A stretch of DNA of 64,000 bases. It comes from Schleiferiaceae bacterium (GTDB taxonomy: Bacteria; Bacteroidota; Bacteroidia; Flavobacteriales; Schleiferiaceae). The stretch is taken from contig JAOMWM010000004.1 in assembly GCA_028357285.1 (NCBI GenBank), positions 1 through 64,000 on the forward strand. The letters are read 5' to 3'. The notes under the pieces are model-generated. The model searched no databases. It was not told the DNA's origin and saw nothing but the letters and a program-made list of their open reading frames with translations. Positions 14,962 to 24,904 of the stretch are shown here, piece by piece. Position numbers and translations under genes: made by a program. Position 1 is the first letter of the stretch; the number at the start of each line of letters is the position of its first letter.

Positions 14962-15906
14962 TTACCAATTTATAGCGATAGAAGGTCCGACAACTCCAAA
15001 ATTTTGGCCTATCCCCATTTGAGTGCGGTACTTTCGTCTTTCCTTCAATGAACGAGATGTATTTCGACGCTCATGGTAATTTTCATAGACTACCTTTCCA
15101 ATGAACTCTCCTATTACAGCACCAGCTACCAATTCACTGACCCAATGGTTGTGTCCGCGAATGTCATAAAGCAAGGCTGTAGTTGCTAAACCGTAGGGTA
15201 TCCATTTATTATCAAAAACTTTAGCATTTACACTTGCAAAAGCAAAGAACATTGTGGCATGGTACGAAGGAAAGCCTGTACCGTAAGCATCGGAATGAAG
15301 GTATGGCACATGAAAGTTGAAAAAATCTAAAGGACTATGTACAAATGGATATTGGCTGTCCCTATCAGTTTGACTATAATCTCCCAATGGTCGTGCGGGA
15401 CGATGTCGAGCCGCCAAGGTCTTTAGGACGATGTGGCTTACAACATAGGATTCAACAACTGCCTTAACTGTGAGTAGGCCAGCCTCCTGCATTTTTTCGT
15501 GTCCCGTAAGCACACCTGCTGCATACATTGCTGTAACACCTGTATACATCCAGCCGTCAACTCCACCTCCCCATCTACCCAATACGGGTACATTGGGATA
15601 CAAACTAGGGAAAGACACCACCGACCGAATATGAACATCCAAAGGCTCAATATGCTCCTGAAAAAACTTCGTGGTCTGGTAATCCGTAACAATCATAGCA
15701 AACAGCTTGACACCATTTACAGAAAGATTTGGGTTCTTTAACGGTCGGTTAATGATGGCTTTCGCATCATCATCGATGGTCAGCAAGGTATTTCTAATTA
15801 TACCGACGCGGGTTTCTTTGACCGTTCTATCTATTTCAAAATCAAGCTGGGCCACCATAGGTAGCGAAAAGAAAAGCGCTGCAACCAATAAGGCGCAGCG
15901 CTTCAT
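14962..15906 (-). CDS. Secreted or membrane PAP2-family phosphatase
   Basis: 314 aa from the start chosen here (MKRCALLVAALFFSLPMVAQ, a good signal peptide); in-frame starts at 15921 and 15963 exist, the last overlapping glyA. PAP2 motifs: KTLAARHRPAR (motif 1), PSYHATMFF (motif 2, with Tyr for the usual Gly) and RGHNHWVSELVAG (motif 3, Arg and His present, Glu in place of the usual Asp). The acid-phosphatase-like layout with an exported N-terminus suggests a periplasmic phosphatase. Follows glyA closely, perhaps on its transcript. Confidence 0.8.
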   Translation of the reverse strand: MKRCALLVAALFFSLPMVAQLDFEIDRTVKETRVGIIRNTLLTIDDDAKAIINRPLKNPNLSVNGVKLFAMIVTDYQTTKFFQEHIEPLDVHIRSVVSFPSLYPNVPVLGRWGGGVDGWMYTGVTAMYAAGVLTGHEKMQEAGLLTVKAVVESYVVSHIVLKTLAARHRPARPLGDYSQTDRDSQYPFVHSPLDFFNFHVPYLHSDAYGTGFPSYHATMFFAFASVNAKVFDNKWIPYGLATTALLYDIRGHNHWVSELVAGAVIGEFIGKVVYENYHERRNTSRSLKERRKYRTQMGIGQNFGVVGPSIAINW

Positions 15907-15953
15907 AATACTCTTGTACATATTACTAAGGCTATTGGTTCCTTCGAAGATAA

Positions 15954-17234
15954 TTAATCCCAAGTAAACAACGGGCGGTCCTGCATCATTTTAACGACTT
16001 CATCGCCAACTGCATTTATGTGTGTATCTGAATCAATGTTTGTCACTACTCGGTCAATAAAGTCGGTGATGGTTTCCATATCCGCTTCTTTCAGTCCACG
16101 CGTAGTGATGGCTGATGCCCCTAAACGAATGCCAGAGGTAGTGAATGGGCTTTTATCATCGAAAGGCACCATATTCTTGTTTGCGGTAATATGAGCACGA
16201 ACTAATGCATGCTCTGCCGCTTTACCTGTTACGCCTTTATTGCGCAAATCAATCAGCATTAAGTGATTATCCGTTCCACCTGATATAATATCATACCCCC
16301 GATCTACAAAAGCCTTAGCCATGGCTGCTGCATTCTTTTTCACCTGCAATTGGTAGTGGAAGAACTCTTCCGTTAAAGCTTCACCATAGGCAATAGCTTT
16401 TGCTGCTATAACGTGCTCAAGAGGTCCACCTTGAATTCCCGGGAAGATTGCCATGTCTAATACATTAGACATCATTTTCACTTCGCCTTTCATGTTGGTT
16501 TCCCCCCATGGATTTGGAAAGTCCTCTCCCATCATGATCATACCACCTCGTGGTCCACGAAGGGTTTTGTGCGTAGTGGTTGTGACGATGTGGCAATGCG
16601 GCATTGGGTCATTAAGAATACCCTTAGCAATCATACCCGATGGGTGCGATATATCTGCCAAAAGGATGGCTCCTACTTCATCTGCTATTTCACGAAAGCG
16701 AGCAAAATCTATATCACGGCTGTAAGCTGAAGCACCTGCGATGATCATGCGCGGCTTGCATTCTTTCGCTTTCGCTTCAATAGCCTCATAATTCAATAAA
16801 CCCGTCTCCTTTTCAACACCATAAAATTCCGCATGGTAGATTTTTCCTGAGAAGTTTACTGGTGAACCGTGCGTGAGGTGTCCCCCGTGACTAAGATCAA
16901 AACCCAAAACCGTATCACCGGGCTTCATCACTGCGAGATATACTGCAGCGTTTGCCTGCGATCCAGAGTGTGGCTGAACGTTGACATAAGCTGCGCCATA
17001 TAGTTCTTTCGCACGATCGCGTGCCAAATCCTCGACGACATCTACAATCTCACACCCGCCATAATAACGCTTACCAGGATATCCTTCCGCGTATTTATTG
17101 GTAAGGACCGAACCCTGGGCTTCCATAACTTGCGCAGAGGCAAAGTTTTCTGAAGCAATCAGCTCTATTCCATTAACTTGTCTCTGGCGTTCCTGGGCGA
17201 TTAGGTCGAAAATCGTAGTATCTCTCATGATCAA
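15954..17234 (-). CDS. glyA: Serine hydroxymethyltransferase
   Basis: PLP enzyme converting serine and tetrahydrofolate to glycine and methylene-tetrahydrofolate, the main one-carbon source. 426 aa, full length. Motifs: N-terminal [44 protein letters not shown] (PLP-binding Asp and His) and the PLP-lysine region [15 protein letters not shown]. The start MIMRDTTIF has a second ATG two codons in. An inverted repeat lies in the 70-bp gap upstream. Confidence 0.98.
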   Translation of the reverse strand: MIMRDTTIFDLIAQERQRQVNGIELIASENFASAQVMEAQGSVLTNKYAEGYPGKRYYGGCEIVDVVEDLARDRAKELYGAAYVNVQPHSGSQANAAVYLAVMKPGDTVLGFDLSHGGHLTHGSPVNFSGKIYHAEFYGVEKETGLLNYEAIEAKAKECKPRMIIAGASAYSRDIDFARFREIADEVGAILLADISHPSGMIAKGILNDPMPHCHIVTTTTHKTLRGPRGGMIMMGEDFPNPWGETNMKGEVKMMSNVLDMAIFPGIQGGPLEHVIAAKAIAYGEALTEEFFHYQLQVKKNAAAMAKAFVDRGYDIISGGTDNHLMLIDLRNKGVTGKAAEHALVRAHITANKNMVPFDDKSPFTTSGIRLGASAITTRGLKEADMETITDFIDRVVTNIDSDTHINAVGDEVVKMMQDRPLFTWD

Positions 17235-17249
17235 TTTATGAATCGTAAA

Positions 17250-17270
17250 ATTACGGCGAACAGCCGTAAT
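17250..17270 (-). terminator. Inverted repeat between the peroxidase gene and glyA
   Basis: ATTACGGC / GCCGTAAT, a perfect 8-bp stem with a 5-nt loop, followed on the minus strand by TTTTA. It probably ends the upstream S46-peroxidase transcript; a role in the glyA leader is an alternative. Confidence 0.5.
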
Positions 17271-17303
17271 CGCCCAATAATCAGTATGAGTAAGTTTTAA
17301 ACA

Positions 17304-18476
17304 TTAAAACGGCGATGACCATCGTTCGTTTATATAGATATTATTACCCGTTAGGGTTTTAACAAATGCCTCTAAATCCGCGCGTTCAGTGGTTGTTAGC
17401 TCAAGTTTAACCGTGGTTAATCCGCGAACCAATTTTCCGTCTACTGTACGATTATTAACATCAGGTATGACCTCATTGTAATGTTCCACTATGGTAGTGA
17501 ACTCTAGGAAGTTTCCTGTGTGCATCATAGGGGTATTAATCTGTCCATTAATACCAAAAATATCACGTAGTGAAGGTGAACGTGTATTTGTCGTATCAAA
17601 GCCCGCAGGATTTCCCGCTTCTTTATCTACGCCGTTGTTTCCGCTCATTGGATCAATATCAAACTCTGGAGGTCGGTGGCATCCTGCACATCCCGCTCCT
17701 CCTGCCGTTCGTACATTCTGATTATCAAGTTGAGCCGGTGCTCTAAAGAGAAACTTTCCTCGGTTCTCCTCAGGCGTGAAATTCGAATACTGGCCTTGAA
17801 TATCACCTACTGTCGTGAATCCTTCATCGAACCTTGAATCAAAACTCTCAATAGAGCTCACAAAGTGTTCTAGTGCTTGGGCTAGGCGCTGTTTATTGAT
17901 TGTAACGCCTTCTTGTTCGAAGGCCCAATCAAAGAGTTCAGAATAGTAAGGCAGTCCTTGCAATTTAGCTAATAGACTGTCCAAGCCAGGCTGATCACCA
18001 GTGCCGCTGAAGCCCATTTCTATATGGTCTTGAATAGGTTGCGTGACTTGGTTTCTTAGGTTTATCGCTCGACGGTCCCAGAACATTGCTGGCAGTGCCG
18101 CGAATCTTGTGTTCACTAACCGCATACTTTGTCTTGAGGTCAAACCACCGTCTAACCCTATGCTTTGCTGGGAAGTATCGCCAAAAGCGTGCGACTGAAT
18201 GTGGCACGAACCACAGGCTATGGAGTTGTTTAGGCTTAGTTGTTTGTCATAGAACAGTACACGCCCTAAGGTCGCTTTGCGATCATCTACATCCCCATCT
18301 AGACGATTATCTCGAGTAATATAATCCGGTGCTGTGCTACTGTAATCCAGAGGAGGCTCTAATGGGAAATCGGCTCCTAAATAAGTGTAAGCCGCATCCA
18401 ATTCATATGCTCCCTCACCCGCTCGACCACAGGCCGACAGTATCAAAAGAACAAGAATGAATGCGTGTTTCCTCAT
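17304..18476 (-). CDS. Di-heme cytochrome c peroxidase / MauG-family lipoprotein
   Basis: Periplasmic di-heme protein of 390 aa. Lipobox signal (FILVLLILSAC, Cys16), then two heme c sites: CGSCH at 88-92 and CAGCH at 263-267. The sequence between (LFYDKQLSLNNSIACGSCH, ALEHFVSSIESFDSRFDEG) and the C-terminal TTTERADLEAFVKTLTG are standard for the CcpA/MauG family, which reduces H2O2 or oxidises protein or small substrates. Starts on the base after the S46 peptidase stop codon, so the two are cotranscribed. Confidence 0.9.
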   Translation of the reverse strand: MRKHAFILVLLILSACGRAGEGAYELDAAYTYLGADFPLEPPLDYSSTAPDYITRDNRLDGDVDDRKATLGRVLFYDKQLSLNNSIACGSCHIQSHAFGDTSQQSIGLDGGLTSRQSMRLVNTRFAALPAMFWDRRAINLRNQVTQPIQDHIEMGFSGTGDQPGLDSLLAKLQGLPYYSELFDWAFEQEGVTINKQRLAQALEHFVSSIESFDSRFDEGFTTVGDIQGQYSNFTPEENRGKFLFRAPAQLDNQNVRTAGGAGCAGCHRPPEFDIDPMSGNNGVDKEAGNPAGFDTTNTRSPSLRDIFGINGQINTPMMHTGNFLEFTTIVEHYNEVIPDVNNRTVDGKLVRGLTTVKLELTTTERADLEAFVKTLTGNNIYINERWSSPF

Positions 18477-20474
18477 TTATTTAACCAGCTCCATTTCATC
18501 GATTAACCAACGTTGTCCTGCAAACTTGTCAATAATGAATAACACGTAACGGCTATCCACCATGATGTTACGACAAATACTCGGATCAAAATTCACATCA
18601 CTCATGGTCCCTTCCCAAATTCGGTCAAAGTTCAGTCCAATGAGCTCGCCACGGCCGTTCAATACGGGAGACCCGCTATTCCCTCCTGTGGTGTGGTTTG
18701 AAGCGATGTTACACACCGGAAGCTTACCGTTTTCTGAATACTGACCATAGTCCTTGTTGTCGTACAACTCGGTAAGTTTTGCAGGCATATCAAATTCATA
18801 ATCGCCCGGCTTATATTTCGCCATAGCACCATCTAAATACGTAGTGGTACCATACGATACGGCATCACGAGGGCTCACCCCTTCAAGCTTTCCGTAGGTC
18901 ACACGCAAAGTACTATTCGCATCTGGGTAGAAGTTGCGCTCAGGAAACACCTCCATCAGTGCACGCATGTATTCCGCCGAAAGTTCGCCAGCCCGCTGCA
19001 ACAGTGCATTATCCGGTGAAACCTCGTAAAACGCTTGGAATGCCGAAGTATTAAACATGCTCGCTGTTGGAGCGACTATTGCTAGGTCTATAGGCTCATC
19101 TGTTGTGGCCAATTCTACCAGCGCATCTATCTCATTATGAACTGTACTTACAAAAGTGGCCTCGTCCATTTCCCCTAACAGGTCTGGGAAAGTCTCCAAA
19201 GCCATGGAAAGCATGGCTGCTGTGGTTTTTTCACTGACTGTGCGGCTGTAGTTTTGATGAAATTCAACCAGCGCCGCGTCCACATCAACTTCTGATTTCG
19301 CGCGTTGAAGTTTACTCATCAATGAGAACCACTCCATTCCATAGTAAATGGTTTCGATAAACTCGTTGCGCTTTAATTGTACTTCCGCAATCTGCGTCTT
19401 GTTCACCGCGATTTCGTTCAACAATCCGCTGTACTTGTCCCAAAGGTTCGCATCTTTTGCAATGCGGGCAGTGAATTCAGCTTCGAGTTTGCGTTTTCGA
19501 TCGATTCCTTTCGAAAATTGGACCCCTTCAATCTGACCAATCCATTTTTTCCAACCGTTAGCAATACGAGCATATTTTGAAGCATACTTCAGCTGCACGG
19601 CAGCATCTGAACGCATTTCAGCATCCATGATAGACAAAAGAACATCGCGGATTTCTACGCGACGCGCATTTTCTACGTTGACTAATTGGTCCATTTCAAC
19701 CGCCGTCAAATATTCCTGAGTACGACCGGGGTAACCGAACACCATAGTGAATTCTCCGGGTGTACGCGGCGCGATGTTCACTTTCAGGTGCTGGTCGGGT
19801 GTAAAGACACTTCCGTTTTCATCATATACTCGGAACAAACTAAAATCCCCGGAATGACGTGGAAATACCCAGTTGTCCGTATCTGCACCAAACTTACCGA
19901 TCGAGCTCGGCGGGGCACCTACTAAGCGTACATCATTGTATTTGATGGTGGCCAAAAGAAAGAATTGATTGTTATTGAAAAATGGGACCACCTTGTAATT
20001 GAGATTAGGATTGTCTAATTCTTTAGCTTCAATCAATGACGTCTCTATGTCTTTGAATTTATCTCCGGAATTCACCAAGGAATTGGTCACATCTTCCATG
20101 TAGACCAATTGCTCCACGAACAATCCCGGGTTTTTCAACTCCTCGTCCATTGAACGCGCCCAGAAGCCGTCTTTAAGGTAGTTGTGCTCCATCGAGCTCT
20201 GCTTTTGGATCTGACTGTACCCGCAGTGGTGGTTGGTAAGGACGAGCCCTTTGGATGAAATGAATTCGCCAGTACAAAAACCACCAAAACTTACGATTGC
20301 GTCTTTCAACGAACTGTGATTTACACTGTAGATGTCTTCAGCGCTTAATTCGCAGCCCATAGCCTGCATTTCTGCAATGTTATTGTTTAGAAGCATGGGG
20401 ATCCACATGCCTTCTTTAGCAACCAATTGGACACTAAAAACTAAGATTGTGATTAGGGTAACGATTTTCTTCAT
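18477..20474 (-). CDS. S46 family dipeptidyl-peptidase, DPP11-like
   Basis: Periplasmic serine exopeptidase that removes dipeptides from peptide N-termini. Signal peptide at 1-19; catalytic His in LVLTNHHCGYSQIQ (residues 79-92) and nucleophile Ser600 in TGGNSGSPVLNGRGELIG. Arg618 lies 18 residues after the serine, in LNFDRIWEG. In the Porphyromonas enzymes the residue at that spacing is Arg in DPP11 (Asp/Glu at P1) and Gly in DPP7, so this one is predicted to prefer acidic P1 residues. 665 aa, slightly short for the family. Drives the operon that includes the di-heme peroxidase. Confidence 0.92.
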   Translation of the reverse strand: MKKIVTLITILVFSVQLVAKEGMWIPMLLNNNIAEMQAMGCELSAEDIYSVNHSSLKDAIVSFGGFCTGEFISSKGLVLTNHHCGYSQIQKQSSMEHNYLKDGFWARSMDEELKNPGLFVEQLVYMEDVTNSLVNSGDKFKDIETSLIEAKELDNPNLNYKVVPFFNNNQFFLLATIKYNDVRLVGAPPSSIGKFGADTDNWVFPRHSGDFSLFRVYDENGSVFTPDQHLKVNIAPRTPGEFTMVFGYPGRTQEYLTAVEMDQLVNVENARRVEIRDVLLSIMDAEMRSDAAVQLKYASKYARIANGWKKWIGQIEGVQFSKGIDRKRKLEAEFTARIAKDANLWDKYSGLLNEIAVNKTQIAEVQLKRNEFIETIYYGMEWFSLMSKLQRAKSEVDVDAALVEFHQNYSRTVSEKTTAAMLSMALETFPDLLGEMDEATFVSTVHNEIDALVELATTDEPIDLAIVAPTASMFNTSAFQAFYEVSPDNALLQRAGELSAEYMRALMEVFPERNFYPDANSTLRVTYGKLEGVSPRDAVSYGTTTYLDGAMAKYKPGDYEFDMPAKLTELYDNKDYGQYSENGKLPVCNIASNHTTGGNSGSPVLNGRGELIGLNFDRIWEGTMSDVNFDPSICRNIMVDSRYVLFIIDKFAGQRWLIDEMELVK

Positions 20475-20516
20475 CTCTTCTATGTAATTTGCGGACTGTA
20501 AACTTAAACAATAGCA

Positions 20517-21587
20517 ATGAAGAAAGTAATGCTTAGTGTTGCAGCTGCGGCAATTTTAGCCTCCTGTGCACCTGAAACTGGCTTTGATCTCACTATAGAT
20601 GCGCAATCTGCTGGAGATAGCCCTGTCAAATTAAGTCTTGAAAATCAAGAGGTGCTTTATGAAGGCACCTTAAATGCAGGTAAATTGACCATACACGTCG
20701 ACGATTTCCCTCATCAATACGCCATGGTTGAAATTACACAGCTCGGTATGCCAGCGGTATACTACCACGACGGTGCTGATGTTACCATTACAATGGATTC
20801 CGTGGCCGGTATCGTGGTTGAAGCAGGTGTATTCAACGACTCAGCAGACGCCTTCCGCGATAAAGGAGCTTTTTTCGATGCGACCATGATGACATTGGAA
20901 GATAAATTCCGAAATGCAATGCAACTCAATGATACGCTAGCAACGGAAGAGATTCGTGAGGAAGCCATGACTCTTATCGACAGTCAAACTAAAATGACCC
21001 TAGACTTTGCAAAGAAGAATGATATTCTAGGTGCGGCGATAGTTTTAAGTGGAAATACAAGCAGTTATGATCTAGAAGATTTCCGTACGGTACGTGATCA
21101 AATTAGCGCTGAATACCATGATTCACCAGATTACATAAAGTTATCTGAAAAAATTACTGCCCTAGAAAAATCTGCGGTAGGTGCAACCTTTACCGATTTT
21201 AGTCAGGCAACTCCTGAAGGTGAAATGCTGAGCCTGAGAAGCGTTGAGGGTAAATTAGTTCTGGTAGACTTTTGGGCCTCTTGGTGTAAGCCTTGTCGTG
21301 CAGCAAACCCAGCTTTGGTAGGCCTGTATGATGCCTACAAAGAGCGTGGATTTAATATTATCGGAGTTAGTCTAGATCGTGATAAAGAGGCGTGGATTAA
21401 AGGAATCGCTGAAGACGGACTGCAATGGCCACAAGTCAGTGATTTACAGTTCTGGCAAAATGAAATTTCAACTTTCTATGGCATTCAATTCATTCCACAG
21501 AATTTACTTATCGACGAAAGCGGTGTGATCGTAGGAAAGAATATGGAGCCTGAGGCCCTAGCACTATTCTTGGAGAACAACCTCTAA
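20517..21587 (+). CDS. Thioredoxin-like (TlpA/AhpC-TSA) lipoprotein
   Basis: Periplasmic thiol-disulfide oxidoreductase, anchored as a lipoprotein (lipobox Cys17 in AAILASC). Residues about 20-105 form the DUF4369-type beta-rich domain common in Bacteroidota TlpA proteins, about 105-220 a helical linker, and 221-356 the thioredoxin fold with WASWCKPC (Cys257, Cys260) and the cis-Pro loop FIPQNLLI. Likely keeps c-type cytochrome or other secreted thiols reduced. Divergent from the S46 peptidase gene with a 42-bp shared promoter gap. Confidence 0.9.
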   Translation: MKKVMLSVAAAAILASCAPETGFDLTIDAQSAGDSPVKLSLENQEVLYEGTLNAGKLTIHVDDFPHQYAMVEITQLGMPAVYYHDGADVTITMDSVAGIVVEAGVFNDSADAFRDKGAFFDATMMTLEDKFRNAMQLNDTLATEEIREEAMTLIDSQTKMTLDFAKKNDILGAAIVLSGNTSSYDLEDFRTVRDQISAEYHDSPDYIKLSEKITALEKSAVGATFTDFSQATPEGEMLSLRSVEGKLVLVDFWASWCKPCRAANPALVGLYDAYKERGFNIIGVSLDRDKEAWIKGIAEDGLQWPQVSDLQFWQNEISTFYGIQFIPQNLLIDESGVIVGKNMEPEALALFLENNL

Positions 21588-23239
21588 GACAATCCTTTTC
21601 GTCTTCTAAGCAACCATTCTGCGAAGGCAAAAATCAAGAAGGCTCCCCAATACCACCATAAGTTGTGTTGGGGAGTTTTTTTTGTACGTACCATCGATCT
21701 CCCCTCTAATTCCCAATTAGCAATCGCTATCTGCAACGTGTTCACATCCGTTGCACGGAACAACTCATTCTTCGAATATCTGTCCCACATCGCTTTGTTA
21801 AAAGGCCTGTATTGCTCGATAGAAGCCGGTAAAACAGATACTGTACTCTGCCAGCTATACTGTTCATTTGAAGCTTCTGCTTTTATTTCTAAGGCGTACG
21901 TTCCGGCTTCTGAGAATGAGGTAGAAAAAAAATAACCATTGCCTTCTATGGCTTCAGCTTGCGGAATATCAAAAATCTCATCATCTCGTGTGATTTTCAT
22001 TTCGACAGCTGCAGCCTGCGCCAGCGATCGGTTATTCACTACGCCAACGACCCATTCAGCTTCCTGGCTTTGGTAAAGTCTCTCGGGGCCAGATACTCGC
22101 AGTTCATCAGGTCTTGAGTCCCGCAATAAACCTTTGATTAGTGCGCGGAATACACTTCCTGTTTCAGGGTATGCTAAACCGTCTTGAAACCAATTAATGC
22201 CTCGTCCATTCCAGTTTTGTCCGATTCGTTGGAGCTTGTCCTTTTTCTTATCTCGTTTTCTAATCGAAAAGTATTCAGGTGCGCCAATAGATACTAAAGC
22301 CTCTGGTGATCGAATCCTATCCGCGGTGCCTTGTGGAGGATCGTTACTTGAATCCAGCCATAAAATAGGCTTATCTAATTGAGCGTCTAACTGTTCAAAT
22401 ACTGGTAGTCCACCGCCGATAGCCACGGTTGGGAATTGTTTTAGTTGGGTCTTGGCCTCTTTCCATGAAAGTAAATGGTAGGTAAAACCTAGCTCTTGAG
22501 CCAATCGGTTTACCATCCCAATGTGCGGATGGGGATAGGGAGAAATGACTTGAATTGTATTAAAATAAGGGACCACTTCAATAGTACGTTCAATGACGTC
22601 TTCAATACCATTTCTTTCTGCAGTAAGTGTGAGCAGGTAACGTCCAGGAAGGTCAGGCGCGATAAAAGTGGCTGCACTCCTGTTTTGAGATTTACCATTG
22701 AATGTTGCACGGACGGTTTCAGGTTCTGTTGTGAACCTTACCCTGTAATCAAACTTAGCTCCTATTTCTACCCTTTCAGGGACTATGACATTTTTAATCA
22801 GCGGTGGGCTTAATAGCGAATTCGCCTCTAGTAATACTGAAGCAATCGGAGCAGTACCCTTAGGAACGTCTATATGACCATCTCCAACGTATATCCACGG
22901 AAGCTCATCGTTTGGATCTTGTGAAGAATTAAAATCGGAGAGCACCCATTTTACTGGCGCTTTTTTTTCAAAATCAATCAATAGATCTAAGACCCCATTT
23001 AGCGGTGATTTTAAAGATGCCGAGGAATCTATTCGCAAAGAAATGAGCTGCGGTTGCTCAACGATAGTTTGCTCCTCACGTTCAGGCGCAAAAAATGCAA
23101 ATAGAAGCATTCCAATCCAGCTAAAACGAAAAAAGGCCAACACCCAATCGGACGTTGACCTTTTTTTATAAAAATACGTAAACCACGCAACAGCAAGACC
23201 CAAAACAAGGGCTAGTATTGCAGCAGTAAGAAAATTCAT
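21584..23239 (-). CDS. Conserved membrane-anchored protein with large periplasmic part
   Basis: 551 aa from the start MNFLTAAILALVLG, whose ATG overlaps the fabG stop codon (TAATG); a start 7 codons upstream is less likely. Two N-terminal membrane helices (5-25 and about 33-55), a soluble region of roughly 450 residues with Ig/beta-sandwich-like stretches (YRVRFTTEPETVRATFNG, GTYALEIKAEA), and one C-terminal helix (LWWYWGAFLIFAFAEWLLRRR). The architecture resembles BatA-like proteins and conserved Bacteroidota proteins of unknown function; no catalytic motif is evident. Confidence 0.75.
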   Translation of the reverse strand: MNFLTAAILALVLGLAVAWFTYFYKKRSTSDWVLAFFRFSWIGMLLFAFFAPEREEQTIVEQPQLISLRIDSSASLKSPLNGVLDLLIDFEKKAPVKWVLSDFNSSQDPNDELPWIYVGDGHIDVPKGTAPIASVLLEANSLLSPPLIKNVIVPERVEIGAKFDYRVRFTTEPETVRATFNGKSQNRSAATFIAPDLPGRYLLTLTAERNGIEDVIERTIEVVPYFNTIQVISPYPHPHIGMVNRLAQELGFTYHLLSWKEAKTQLKQFPTVAIGGGLPVFEQLDAQLDKPILWLDSSNDPPQGTADRIRSPEALVSIGAPEYFSIRKRDKKKDKLQRIGQNWNGRGINWFQDGLAYPETGSVFRALIKGLLRDSRPDELRVSGPERLYQSQEAEWVVGVVNNRSLAQAAAVEMKITRDDEIFDIPQAEAIEGNGYFFSTSFSEAGTYALEIKAEASNEQYSWQSTVSVLPASIEQYRPFNKAMWDRYSKNELFRATDVNTLQIAIANWELEGRSMVRTKKTPQHNLWWYWGAFLIFAFAEWLLRRRKGLS

Positions 23240-23985
23240 TAGGTAAGCATTCCCCCACAAACGTTCATCACTTGACCGGTGATGTAACCGCTCATGTCAG
23301 AAGCTAAGAAAAGACATGCATTTGCAACGTCTTCCGCTGATCCACCGCGTTTTAATGGGATGCCATCTCTCCATTGCTGAACAGTTTTTTCGTCCAACAC
23401 AGCCGTCATTTCAGTCTCAATAAATCCTGGTGCGATCGCATTGCAACGAATGTTGCGAGAGCCGAGCTCCAACGCAACAGACTTTGTGAAGCCAATGATA
23501 CCTGCTTTTGAGGCAGCATAGTTCGCCTGACCAGCATTACCCTTTACACCTACGACAGAGCTAATATTTATGATCGAACCTGAACGCTGCTTTAAGAATG
23601 TACGTTGTACGGCTTTTGTCATATTGAAGACTGAATTTAGATTTACTTCGATTACTCGATTAAAATCTTCTTCAGTCATACGCATTAACAGCGTATCCTT
23701 CGTAATTCCGGCGTTATTGACTACGATGTGAACAGCACCGAAGTCTTCTATAACCTGAGCAACTAAGGCTTCAGCATCATCCATTTTTGAAGCATCAGAA
23801 CGGTAGCCTTTTACCTGGGTACCGTACTGTTGTAGTTCCTGTTCTAACGCTTGTCCTTTTTCGACTGAACTTAAAAACGTGAAGGCAACATTTGCACCTT
23901 GCTTTGCAAAGGTCTCTGCGATTCCTTTACCAATTCCCTTTGACGCGCCAGTTATAATGGCGGTTTTTCCAGAAAGTAAACCCAT
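23239..23985 (-). CDS. fabG: 3-oxoacyl-ACP reductase
   Basis: Short-chain dehydrogenase reducing beta-ketoacyl-ACP with NADPH in fatty acid synthesis. 248 aa. Cofactor motif TGASKGIGKGIAETF at 12-26, NNAGITKD, catalytic Ser in INISSVVGVKGNAGQ and the YAASKAG Tyr-Lys pair; C-terminal GYITGQVMNVCGGMLT is typical. Follows the SPOR-like gene by 2 bp and overlaps the next gene by 1 nt, so it sits mid-operon. Confidence 0.95.
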   Translation of the reverse strand: MGLLSGKTAIITGASKGIGKGIAETFAKQGANVAFTFLSSVEKGQALEQELQQYGTQVKGYRSDASKMDDAEALVAQVIEDFGAVHIVVNNAGITKDTLLMRMTEEDFNRVIEVNLNSVFNMTKAVQRTFLKQRSGSIINISSVVGVKGNAGQANYAASKAGIIGFTKSVALELGSRNIRCNAIAPGFIETEMTAVLDEKTVQQWRDGIPLKRGGSAEDVANACLFLASDMSGYITGQVMNVCGGMLT

Positions 23986-23987
23986 AA

Positions 23988-24503
23988 TTATTTTTTAATA
24001 GCGGTTTTATTCGGCAGCAAACCTACGGCAATTCCTTCTTTGTATGCAACAATAAAGGCATTTTCAAAGCCAACATGTACCACTTTCTCTAAATAAAGCT
24101 GCGCTTCGGGAAGACTCGCGAAACTTCCAAGTAGAATACGTTGAACACCATTATCTTCTTGCACTTTTAAATCACCAAAATCCGAACTTAATGCGCTGTA
24201 ATCTAAATTATTAAAAGCGCCGACCTGAATAGAATATTCAATACCAAACGAAGGTTGTAACGTGGTATCTTTCAAGGAACCGTCTTTCCACATTTCTACT
24301 TTTATGGCGCTCAATTCGTCTGCGGATGGCTTGCTGAATTTCCAAACCAAAAACAACGCCCCAATCAGTAAGGTGATCACGATGAATGGCCAACGGGCAC
24401 TTTTTACAGTGCTATCCTGCTGCTCAAGCTGCAAGCGAAAACCTTTGTTTTCTGCTTCTAGCTTTGCGATGCGTTCTTTAGTTTTTGGTGATAGAAACTC
24501 CAT
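23988..24503 (-). CDS. SPOR-domain membrane protein
   Basis: 171 aa from the ATG at 24503 (MEFLSPKTKERIAKLEAENK); the longer frame upstream has no coding character and overlaps the neighbouring gene. A coiled coil (about 8-35) precedes one membrane helix (WPFIVITLLIGALFLVWKF) and a C-terminal SPOR-like repeat (EYSIQVGAFNNLDYSAL, then RILLGSFASLPEAQLYLEKV). SPOR domains bind denuded peptidoglycan at division sites, so a cell-wall role is likely. Confidence 0.8.
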   Translation of the reverse strand: MEFLSPKTKERIAKLEAENKGFRLQLEQQDSTVKSARWPFIVITLLIGALFLVWKFSKPSADELSAIKVEMWKDGSLKDTTLQPSFGIEYSIQVGAFNNLDYSALSSDFGDLKVQEDNGVQRILLGSFASLPEAQLYLEKVVHVGFENAFIVAYKEGIAVGLLPNKTAIKK

Positions 24504-24535
24504 AATGAGACTAAGGTCGTAAAAATTAAGTTGCG

Positions 24536-24826
24536 TTACAGCGGTGCGACCAAGATTCCTATGATGGTGCCTATCATAAAAAGAATGGTTTGGATTACAA
24601 ATCCAATATTGTTTAAAATTACTAGAGCCCAATGCATCTCACCAAAGCGTTTCCACGTTAACGGTGGTTTGCTCACGGGATCTTTCATCCCCTCTTCGTG
24701 GGCTTTCTGTTTTTCGGTTTTTACCGCATAAGGTGCATCACAATGTGAGCATATATGGCTGTATTTATCGCCACTAAGCTCAACACTATACCAAGCTGTA
24801 CAAGAAGGACATTTTACCTGTTTCAT
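24536..24826 (-). CDS. Small zinc-ribbon membrane protein
   Basis: 96 aa. N-terminal zinc ribbon with two CxxC knuckles (KCPSCTAWY and HICSHCDAPY), a charged linker, and a C-terminal hydrophobic hairpin (WALVILNNIGFVIQTILFMIGTIIGILVAPL). The family is unknown to me; zinc-ribbon plus transmembrane proteins of this size are common single-copy proteins in Flavobacteriales. It lies just upstream of the SPOR gene on the same strand. Confidence 0.75.
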   Translation of the reverse strand: MKQVKCPSCTAWYSVELSGDKYSHICSHCDAPYAVKTEKQKAHEEGMKDPVSKPPLTWKRFGEMHWALVILNNIGFVIQTILFMIGTIIGILVAPL

Positions 24827-24852
24827 TCTAACAAAGGTAGTAGCGGTTTACG

Positions 24853-24887
24853 GGAATAAAAAAGCCGCTCCCATTGGAAGCGGCTTA
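24853..24887 (-). terminator. Terminator after sucD
   Basis: AAGCCGCT / AGCGGCTT stem with TTTTTTATTCCC following on the minus strand, 18 bp beyond the sucD stop codon. Confidence 0.85.
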
Positions 24888-24904
24888 ATACCTTATCGAT
24901 ACTA

